Assembly (NCBI GenBank): GCA_036274055.1
Contig: DASUGM010000102.1
Location: 1-12,929 of the forward strand
Length of the DNA: 12,929 bases
Source of the DNA: DASUGM01 sp036274055
GTDB taxonomy: Bacteria > Acidobacteriota > Vicinamibacteria > Vicinamibacterales > SCN-69-37
Direction of reading: 5' to 3'
The first letter of the stretch is position 1; every line of letters begins with the position of its first letter. The notes beneath the pieces were generated by a model. The model saw only the letters and a list, made by a program, of their open reading frames with translations. It was not told the DNA's origin and ran no database searches. Position numbers and translations under genes: made by a program. Shown here piece by piece: positions 7,263-12,929 of this stretch.

Positions 7263-8330
7263 CTATCCCGTGACGCCGCCCGGCGCCACGGGGCGCTGCC
7301 ACGGCACGCCGAGCTGTCCGCTTTCGCCCAGCGAAATCAGCAGCTCCACCAGATCGGCACGGCGCCAGCCTTTGGCCACTTCCTCGCGCAGCGCGCGATA
7401 GGCGCGCGCCGGCGTCCACGCCGGCTTGTACGGACGAATCGACGTCAAGGCGTCGTAGACGTCGACGACGCCGACGATTTGCGCGAGCAGCGGCACGTCC
7501 TCGCCTTTCAACCCGTCAGGATAGCCGGTGCCGTCCAGGCGCTCGTGATGATGACGCACAACCGATCGCACGCGGCGCATTGAGCGCAGGCTGCCGAGCA
7601 GCTCGTCGCCGACCACCGTATGCCGCTTGATCACGTCGTACTCTTCGTCGGTCAACGGTCCGGGCTTGCGGAGGACGGCGTCGGGCACCGCGACCTTGCC
7701 GATATCGTGCAGATGGCCGCCGCGGTGCAGCGCCGCGAGGTCGTCCTCGGGCAGCCCCAGCCCGGCGCCGAGCGTCACCGCGAATTTCGCCAGCCGCTCG
7801 CAGTGCCCCTCGGTGTTCGGATCGCGGGCCTCGATCGTGCGCGCCAGGCTCATGATGACCGACTCGGCGGAATCGAGGTCGTCGGTGTAGCGCTTCAGCC
7901 GCACCAGCGACTTGACGCGGGCGCGCAGCTCCGCGACGTCCACCGGCTTCGCCAGAAAATCATCGGCGCCGGCTTCGATCGCGCCGATCCGATCTTCCGC
8001 CGACGAAAACCCGGTCATCAACACGATCGGCATCAGCCGTGTCGCCGGATCGTGCTTGAGCTGGCGGCAGACATCGATGCCGTCGCGGCCGGGCATGCGG
8101 ATATCCATCAGCACCAGATCGGGCCGCTCGCGCTGCACGACAAGCAGCGCCTCCGGGCCGCTGAACGCGGTCAGGATGGTGTAGCCGTCCTTGGCCAGCG
8201 CCTGTTCGAGCATGAGCACGTTGGTCTTGAGGTCGTCGACCACCAGCACGGTGCCGGCGGCGAGAGCGGGAGCGGGCGTCGACGGCGTCTCGGACGGCAT
8301 AGGCGATGGAGGAACTGGGTACGCCGTCAT
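7263..8330 (-). CDS. Response regulator with receiver and HD-GYP domains (putative c-di-GMP phosphodiesterase), 355 aa
   Basis: A Pro/Ala-rich N-terminus (1-25) precedes a receiver domain at about 27-145, with the acidic pair D32/D33, phospho-acceptor D76 in LVLMDIRMPG, T106 and K128 in FLAKPVD. A helical linker (about 140-170) joins it to an HD-GYP domain at about 170-345, with H176, the HDIGK motif (H208, D209), HHHERLDG (260-267) and GYP at 269-271. All canonical residues are present, so it should be an active cytoplasmic phosphodiesterase that breaks c-di-GMP (to pGpG or GMP), switched by phosphorylation. No partner histidine kinase is in the window. It sits inside the VWFA series, 40 bases after VWFA-4 and 29 before VWFA-3. 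Neither the ATG at 8330 nor the one at 8300 (MPSETPST) has a good Shine-Dalgarno; the longer form is given. Domain identity is very sure, the physiological output is not. Confidence 0.95.
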   Translation of the reverse strand: MTAYPVPPSPMPSETPSTPAPALAAGTVLVVDDLKTNVLMLEQALAKDGYTILTAFSGPEALLVVQRERPDLVLMDIRMPGRDGIDVCRQLKHDPATRLMPIVLMTGFSSAEDRIGAIEAGADDFLAKPVDVAELRARVKSLVRLKRYTDDLDSAESVIMSLARTIEARDPNTEGHCERLAKFAVTLGAGLGLPEDDLAALHRGGHLHDIGKVAVPDAVLRKPGPLTDEEYDVIKRHTVVGDELLGSLRSMRRVRSVVRHHHERLDGTGYPDGLKGEDVPLLAQIVGVVDVYDALTSIRPYKPAWTPARAYRALREEVAKGWRRADLVELLISLGESGQLGVPWQRPVAPGGVTG

Positions 8331-8370
8331 TATGGGGCTGAAATCGCGCCCCGCACATCAGACCTTCGGG

Positions 8371-10371
8371 TTACCGCGCTTTCCGAATCACGGTCGTCAC
8401 GACGCCGATTTCCCTGCCGGCTTCCAAAACTGTCGCTTTGACGGTGTAGACGCCGGCAGCGAGGTCTTTTGTCGGCGCGTCCACGCCCGCCGAGAGCAGC
8501 GTGCCGTCGCGGACCGCGGGCGCCTCCTGACCGAGCACGGCCGACGTCGCGCCTGCGAGCACGAGCTCGAAGCGCACGCTGACCTCGGCCTCGGCCGCGC
8601 CGTCGTCGGGATAGAGCTCGAGCCCGACGCGCAGTGTCGTCGCGTCGGCGGGAAGCGTTTCGAGCGCGAGAAACCGCGGCGTCGCGTCGGCACCGCTCCA
8701 GGTCAGGAACAGCTCGCTGACCGCGAATCGCCCGAACTTCTTCAGCGTCGCATCGAGGCTGGTCTCGACGCTGCCGATGTTGCCCGCCGCGTCCGCGACA
8801 GCGACCCGCAGCCGATAGGCGCCCGGCGCGATCGGAATGCCGAGGGCGACGCGGTAGTCCTCGGTCGCCGTCGTCTGCGTCGCGATCTTCTTGCCGGCCT
8901 GCACCGCCTGCCCCGCTTCGTTCACCAGCGTGAACATCGTCGTCAACGGGCCCGGCGCGTTCGCCGGCATCAGCGCATTGACGCCGAGCTCGACGCGATC
9001 CCCGGCGCGCTCGCGGCGAAGCGCCGTCGCCAGCGCGATCGGCACGCCGTACGCGACGCCGCCCTGCGCCAGACGCGCGCGCAGCGCGTCGTCGATCGGC
9101 ACGGCCTCGGCAGCCTCGGATCTGACGAGCGCGTGACGATTGCTCCGCACGGTGACGCCGGGCCGATTGACCTTCACTTTGGCGTCGATGAAGCGATCGC
9201 GCTTGATCGACGTCGGCGCGTCGACACCGAGGCGGTAGACGCCGGACGTTTCGGCGATGATTCGCTTGAAAAATCGATCGGCCTGGCCGATGACGGTGAA
9301 CGCTTCGCCGCCCGCCGCGATCGCGAGTTCATGGACGCCAGACGTCAACGCGAAGGCTTCCTCGCGCCGCGCCTCGGCGCGATAGCCGTTGATATCGCCG
9401 GCGTCGACGTCGTTGACCGCTTCGGTGAGCGCGTAGAACTGCACACCGGCTTCGGCGGCGGCGCGGGATACCTGCTTCAGGTCAAACGTTCCGTCGTAGT
9501 TCGGCAGCAGGCCCGGTGTGAGCGCGATGATCACCCGCGGCGGCGGCGCGGCCTTGAGCGCCGTGATGATGGTGCGATAGGCCACCAGTTGCGAGCTCGT
9601 GCGATGCAGCACGTCCGAGTAGAGGCGCTTGGCGGCGCCCTTCACCATCTCCGCGCAGGCATCGCCAAGTTCGAGGATGGCGCACTCGCGCCCGATCGCC
9701 GCGCCGAGGCTCCCCGGCATGCCAGTGACGCTGCCGAATGCACTCAGCCCTTCGAGTTCGCTCAGGTAAAACGGCGCGGTGACGTTTTCATTGCGGCCGA
9801 CCACCCCCTTGCTCTTGAGGGCGGCCAATAGCGCGGCGCGGTCGCGCGTCGGCGTGACCACCGGCCCTTGACCGCTGGTCGTCGCCAGACCGACGAGATC
9901 GCCGAGGTCGAGCGTGTTGAGCATCCGCTCGGCGGCGATCGTGAGTGATTTCCCCTGCCCGGGCTTCGCCGCCAGGTCGTCGATCAAGACGATGACGATG
10001 CGTCCGCCGCGGCTGGTGGTCGCGGCGCGTGAGATGTCGTTGGTGACCTCGCGCGCGGGCGCGGCGGACGCCGCCTCGCTCGCAGGCGCCGCGCCGAACG
10101 TCGCGTAGTCGAAGGTGCGGACCGGACGGACCTGACCGGACAGCGTGACCACGAAATCTTCAGGCTTCAGCCCGGTGACAGGCATGCCGTCGCGATCGAC
10201 GACGGTGACGTCAAGCGCGACGAGCTCGACGCCGCCGCGGAACACGGGCGCTTGCTGCGAAGGTGGCGGGGCTTGCTGTTGCTGTTGAGGAGGCGCTTGT
10301 TGCGCAAATAGGAACGCCGACGACGACAGCACGCCGGCGGCGGCGAACGCGCGCAAAAAGAGCCCGGCCAT
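8371..10371 (-). CDS. VWFA-related acidobacterial protein (VWFA-4), exported, 666 aa
   Basis: This is the first gene of the probable operon. A signal peptide (about residues 1-23, AFAAAGVLSSSAFLFA core) is followed by a Gln/Pro-rich linker at 24-42 (runs QQQQQ and PPP). The family N-terminal block VFRGGVELVALDVTVVDRDG leads to GLKPEDFVV. The VWFA core begins IVIVLIDDLAA (D131, D132), so the metal motif DxSxS is lost. RVIIALTPGLLPN matches the second core strand of its paralogues. The usual TGG(V)AIV block is divergent here (AAGGEAFTVI), and the GYYSTN block reads YRLGVDAPTS, so this is the outlying paralogue. Its two cysteines lie close together (RECAILELGDAC). An in-frame TGA two codons before the ATG means 10371 is the earliest possible start. 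That ATG is in the loop of a hairpin and has no Shine-Dalgarno; a TTG at codon 6 (then RAFAAAGV) is an alternative. Confidence 0.9.
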   Translation of the reverse strand: MAGLFLRAFAAAGVLSSSAFLFAQQAPPQQQQQAPPPSQQAPVFRGGVELVALDVTVVDRDGMPVTGLKPEDFVVTLSGQVRPVRTFDYATFGAAPASEAASAAPAREVTNDISRAATTSRGGRIVIVLIDDLAAKPGQGKSLTIAAERMLNTLDLGDLVGLATTSGQGPVVTPTRDRAALLAALKSKGVVGRNENVTAPFYLSELEGLSAFGSVTGMPGSLGAAIGRECAILELGDACAEMVKGAAKRLYSDVLHRTSSQLVAYRTIITALKAAPPPRVIIALTPGLLPNYDGTFDLKQVSRAAAEAGVQFYALTEAVNDVDAGDINGYRAEARREEAFALTSGVHELAIAAGGEAFTVIGQADRFFKRIIAETSGVYRLGVDAPTSIKRDRFIDAKVKVNRPGVTVRSNRHALVRSEAAEAVPIDDALRARLAQGGVAYGVPIALATALRRERAGDRVELGVNALMPANAPGPLTTMFTLVNEAGQAVQAGKKIATQTTATEDYRVALGIPIAPGAYRLRVAVADAAGNIGSVETSLDATLKKFGRFAVSELFLTWSGADATPRFLALETLPADATTLRVGLELYPDDGAAEAEVSVRFELVLAGATSAVLGQEAPAVRDGTLLSAGVDAPTKDLAAGVYTVKATVLEAGREIGVVTTVIRKAR

Positions 10372-10379
10372 CCGGGCTC
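10355..10379 (-). terminator. Terminator-like hairpin plus U5 overlapping the VWFA-4 start codon
   Basis: On the minus strand GAGCCCGG (10379-10372), loop ATGG (10371-10368) and CCGGGCTC (10367-10360) form a perfect 8-bp GC-rich stem, directly followed by five T (10359-10355). This is the form of an intrinsic terminator, though the T tract is short. The start codon of VWFA-4 is in the loop. It might end part of the receptor transcript, attenuate the operon, or present the AUG for initiation without a Shine-Dalgarno. The structure is seen; its function is inferred. Confidence 0.5.
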
Positions 10380-10410
10380 AGTGTAGCTGGACTCAGCACT
10401 CCGCGCTAAG

Positions 10411-10466
10411 TGCCTCATGCTGATGCTGGATGCCCGGTGCCGATGCTCGTTGCTCAGTGCAGCGTA
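10411..10466 (+). repeat. Degenerate TGC-heptad array, left copy
   Basis: TGC recurs every 7, 6, 7, 7, 6, 7 and 7 bases (TGCCTCA, TGCTGA, TGCTGGA, TGCCCGG, TGCCGA, TGCTCGT, TGCTCAG, TGCAGC), giving a higher-order period of 20 bases. It forms the outer part of the left arm of the palindrome. Confidence 0.6.
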
Positions 10467-10523
10467 GACCGGGGCGAGTCAAGACCGAGATATCTCGATC
10501 TTGACTCCCCGAGATCTACACCG

Positions 10524-10578
10524 CACCAGGCATCAAGCACCGGCACCAAGCACAAAGCATCAGCACTACGCACTAAGC
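10524..10578 (-). repeat. Degenerate heptad array, right copy, inverted
   Basis: On the plus strand GCA recurs every 7, 7, 6, 7, 7, 6 and 7 bases (GCACCAG, GCATCAA, GCACCG, GCACCAA, GCACAAA, GCATCA, GCACTAC, GCACTAA). This is the reverse complement of the left array with the same 20-base superperiod. The matching phase of the two arrays is what makes the ungapped palindrome. Confidence 0.6.
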
Positions 10579-10591
10579 TATGCGAGCTGCG

Positions 10592-12929
10592 TTACCGGCT
10601 CCCGAACCAGTAGGTCACGTTGAACCGGATGATGCGCGGCCCAAGAATACCGGTCGGTGACAGGAACGTCGCGATCTGGGTCGTCGGCTGCGTCGTGTCG
10701 GCGGCATAGCGCACGCTCGTCAACCCCGTGCCGTTGCGTACGGAGAACGTCGTGTTTGCATTGGTCACGTTGTAGACGTCCATCGTCAACTCGATCAGGC
10801 TGCCGGCCCTGGCCTGGAACGAACGGCCGGCGCGGAGGTCCAGCGTGCCGAGCGCCGCCAGTTCGACGGCGCCGCGCGGTTCCGCGTTGATCGTCAGGTT
10901 CTGATTGACGCAGTTGGTCGTGATCGACGTGGCGCACGTCGGCACCGCAAACGTCCGCGTCAGCGGCTGGCCGGACGAGATGCGGTAGTTGGCCCCGAAC
11001 AGAATGCTGTACGGGAACATGTAGGAACCGCTCACCTTGAAGTTGTGTCGGCGGCCGCCGCTCTCGCCGTCGGCGTTGATGAACGCCGCATTCGGGTTGG
11101 CGAGGCTCGTCGCCTGGACCGAGGTGTGCGAGTAGGTGTAGCCGGCCAGCACGGTCGAGCCCTGGCTGTACCGCTTGGTGCCGGTGATCTCGATGCCGTT
11201 GTATTCCGTCGCCAGGCGATCGTCGTTGATGGTCTTCGTGGCGATGGTGGCGCCGGCGTTCTGGTTGTAGACCTGGATCGGCACGTCGTCCGACGTGCCC
11301 GAGACGCCGTCACGGCCGATGTCGTTGACGGTCACCAGCGTGAACTTCGACGGCCAGGACTCCATGTCCGACTCGACCGTTCCCTGCGGGTTGTGCTCGA
11401 TGCGGTGGATGAACGTCGAGCTCAGGCGGAACCCGGGAAACAGTTCCTGGTCGAGGCCGATCGTCCACTCGTTGCGTGAGGTGCGCAGCAGGGTCTTGTC
11501 GAAGGGATTCGGATTCGGGATCGACGTGCTCGACAGCGCGCCGAACTCCCCGCCCACGTACTTGAAGCCGTCCCATACCGCGTTGCCCCTCTGAAAGGAC
11601 AGATCGCCGTTCTGGTCATTCCAGGCGTAGACCTGGCTGACCGTCCCGTTCGGATTCGGTCCCGGTGTGCCGGTGCCGATCTGGTCGAGGTACTTGCCGA
11701 CCGTCCCCTTGAGCACCATCTTGCCCTTGCCGGTCAGGTCGTAGGTCGCACTGAACCGCGGCGCCCAGTTCTTCCACAGCGGCGATTCATCGACTGGGTC
11801 GAATTCGTCCTTAACTGTGTACGTCGTGAGCGTACCGCCGGTGTTGAGGGAGACGTTCAACCCGGAGATCGTTGTGCCCGACGGGAAGTACTCGCTCGAG
11901 GCATGTGACTGCGGCGGGATCGTGCCTTCGACACGTTCCCAGCGAATGCCCGCGACCACCGTCAAGCGCTGCCACGAATAGGAGTCCTGCGCGTACAACG
12001 CGGTGTTGGTCACCGCGCGCTCGACGATCGTCGGCGAGTTGTAGACGGTAACCTGCACTGGCCCGGGCGGTTGACTGGCGCTGCCCTGCACGCTGCGGTA
12101 AGTGAGGTTGACGTTGCCGACGCGCGAGACCGTCACATCCTCCGGCGTAAATGCGTTGTCGAAACCGGCCCGGATGTCGTGGCGGCCCTTGAGCAATTCA
12201 GGAATCGAGTACTGCCAGTTCGAGGTGAACTGCAGCCGCCGCCGGAACATCAACTGGGTCTGAGCGGCGTTGCGCAGCCGGATGCTCGTCGAGTTGTCGA
12301 GGATCGACTGCAGGTCGGTCTTCTGCGACAGCGGGAAGTGCGTGTTGTTGTAGTTCAGCTTGGTGTCGCCAAACCACCGCCCGCCAATCACCGTGTTCCA
12401 ACCGACCTGGAAGATCGCGAACGTGTCATCTTCCGCGGTGTTCGAATCCAGCGTCGTCGTCGTGCCGGCGCCGCGGTTCGGCTTCTTGTACCACTGGTAG
12501 TTGTTGTAGGACTCGAGGCGGTTGACCGCATCGAGCGAGTAGGTCAACTTGCCGGTCATGCTGGTGATGTCGGTGGTGTCCTGGGTGTTTCCGCTCAGCG
12601 TCTGCGGGATCGCCGGCGGCGAGACCGCCGGATACCCCGGCACATTGACGTGCGTGCGCTGGTCGTTGACCGACCCGAAATAGAAGAACTTGTTCTTGAT
12701 GATCGGGCCGCCGGCCTGCACGTTGAAGTTCGTGATGAAATCCACGGCGTTCGCGTTCGGCCGGATGCCGGTCGCGCGCAGCTCGGGCGTGATGTTGTCT
12801 GCCTGCGTCTCGTCGCTCTGGTACGTGAACAGCCCCGAGCCGGTGAACCGGTTCGTGCCGCTCTTCGTGACCATGTTGATGAACACGCCGCCGGCCGGCA
12901 CGGAGATGTCCTGCGCCCCCGTCGAGACC
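10592..12929 (-). CDS. Oar-like TonB-dependent receptor, N-terminus outside window
   Basis: The frame is open to the window edge; upstream of the GTG at 12901 it continues as VSTGAQDISV, so the gene is partial and that GTG is not the start. The visible 778 residues start near the end of the plug domain with the family motif GGVFINMVTKSGTNRFTGSG. The Oar-type barrel follows, marked by AGGPIIKNKFFYFGSVNDQR, aromatic-rich alternating strands, WAPRFSATYDLTGKGKMVLKG and, near the end, GRSFQARAGSLIELTMDVYNVTNANTTFSVR-like strands. The C-terminus, ending FNVTYWFGSR, is a beta-signal-like last strand with aromatic residues. Such receptors import or bind large substrates (peptides, glycans) across the outer membrane with TonB energy; many carry an N-terminal carboxypeptidase-regulatory-like domain, which would be off the window. 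The substrate is unknown. It ends 220 bases before the VWFA operon on the same strand, separated by the hairpin region. Confidence 0.92.
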   Translation of the reverse strand, partial: VSTGAQDISVPAGGVFINMVTKSGTNRFTGSGLFTYQSDETQADNITPELRATGIRPNANAVDFITNFNVQAGGPIIKNKFFYFGSVNDQRTHVNVPGYPAVSPPAIPQTLSGNTQDTTDITSMTGKLTYSLDAVNRLESYNNYQWYKKPNRGAGTTTTLDSNTAEDDTFAIFQVGWNTVIGGRWFGDTKLNYNNTHFPLSQKTDLQSILDNSTSIRLRNAAQTQLMFRRRLQFTSNWQYSIPELLKGRHDIRAGFDNAFTPEDVTVSRVGNVNLTYRSVQGSASQPPGPVQVTVYNSPTIVERAVTNTALYAQDSYSWQRLTVVAGIRWERVEGTIPPQSHASSEYFPSGTTISGLNVSLNTGGTLTTYTVKDEFDPVDESPLWKNWAPRFSATYDLTGKGKMVLKGTVGKYLDQIGTGTPGPNPNGTVSQVYAWNDQNGDLSFQRGNAVWDGFKYVGGEFGALSSTSIPNPNPFDKTLLRTSRNEWTIGLDQELFPGFRLSSTFIHRIEHNPQGTVESDMESWPSKFTLVTVNDIGRDGVSGTSDDVPIQVYNQNAGATIATKTINDDRLATEYNGIEITGTKRYSQGSTVLAGYTYSHTSVQATSLANPNAAFINADGESGGRRHNFKVSGSYMFPYSILFGANYRISSGQPLTRTFAVPTCATSITTNCVNQNLTINAEPRGAVELAALGTLDLRAGRSFQARAGSLIELTMDVYNVTNANTTFSVRNGTGLTSVRYAADTTQPTTQIATFLSPTGILGPRIIRFNVTYWFGSR

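Larger units (their letters stand above)
10405..10578 (-). repeat. 174-bp imperfect palindrome, predicted long RNA hairpin on the minus strand
   Basis: Arms 10405-10491 and 10492-10578 are inverted copies of 87 bases that align without a gap and agree at 65 positions by hand count. The centre, CGAGAT|ATCTCG at 10486-10497, is a perfect palindrome without spacer. An inner core (10464-10519) contains GAGTCAAGA on one side and TCTTGACTC on the other. Of the 22 differences, 12 give G-U pairs in minus-strand RNA and 1 in plus-strand RNA, so about 77 of 87 positions could pair in the gene-sense transcript (less the few bases of the terminal loop). It lies 13 bases after the receptor stop and 33 bases before the VWFA-4 start. 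No U tract follows it, so it is not a standard terminator. It could be a mobile hairpin element, a processing or stability structure, or a small RNA. Confidence 0.75.

Noticed and set aside
7234..7419. N-terminal extension of VWFA-3 by 62 codons
   Set aside because: Overlaps the regulator's coding end; AGGAGG and a signal peptide support 7233.
8191..9831. 546-codon open frame on the plus strand
   Set aside because: It is fully antisense to VWFA-4 and the regulator; the translation is Arg/Asp/His-rich with no domain, as expected from GC-rich antisense frames.
10242..10302. Gln/Pro codon repeat near the VWFA-4 5' end as a possible mobile or slipped repeat
   Set aside because: It is in frame and encodes a normal Gln/Pro linker after the signal peptide; the runs are short.
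10380..10385. TACACT on the minus strand as a -10 box for the VWFA-4 operon
   Set aside because: It would give a nearly leaderless mRNA, which is attractive, but no -35-like hexamer lies 16-19 bases upstream and the match is only 4 of 6.
10411..10578. CRISPR array in the repeat-rich gap
   Set aside because: Units are 6-7 bases, degenerate and inverted; there are no 20-40-base direct repeats or spacers.

Overview
The window is GC-rich and dominated by exported proteins of the acidobacterial VWFA-related family (TIGR03436-like), next to a large Oar-like TonB-dependent receptor. That combination, and the serine-hydrolase C-terminus at the left edge, points to Acidobacteriota, most likely Vicinamibacteria. 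This is inferred from gene content, not from a marker gene.

Layout. Positions 1-379 (+) hold the C-terminal end of a beta-lactamase-fold serine hydrolase. Positions 395-617 (-) hold what reads as a decayed hicBA toxin-antitoxin module: a frameshifted HicB-like antitoxin followed by about 12 codons of a HicA-like start. A small unrecognised gene (758-1087, +) runs tail-to-tail into a minus-strand gene series and overlaps it by 62 bases. From 1026 to 10371 all genes are on the minus strand and tightly packed. In transcription order they are VWFA-4 (10371-8371), a receiver/HD-GYP response regulator (8330-7263), VWFA-3 (7233-5239), VWFA-2 (5242-3116, start overlapping the previous stop as ATGA) and VWFA-1 (3107-1026). 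The gaps are 40, 29, -4 and 8 bases, so this looks like one operon. Upstream of it, also on the minus strand, is the TonB-dependent receptor (10592 to the window edge), truncated at its N-terminus.

The 220-base gap between receptor and operon is the most unusual stretch. It contains a 174-bp ungapped imperfect palindrome (10405-10578) whose outer arms are inverted arrays of TGC-containing heptads. By hand count, 12 of the 22 mismatches between the arms become G-U wobbles in minus-strand RNA and only 1 would in plus-strand RNA. This is what selection for an RNA hairpin on the gene-sense strand would leave. Just downstream, an 8-bp GC-rich hairpin carries the VWFA-4 start codon in its 4-base loop and is followed by five U, so an intrinsic-terminator-like structure overlaps the start of the operon.

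How the parts may work together (inference): the four VWFA proteins all carry signal peptides and act outside the cytoplasm, probably as binding or scaffold modules. The HD-GYP protein would link the operon to c-di-GMP turnover. The receptor handles an unknown outer-membrane substrate. The intergenic RNA structures could set how much receptor transcription continues into the VWFA operon.
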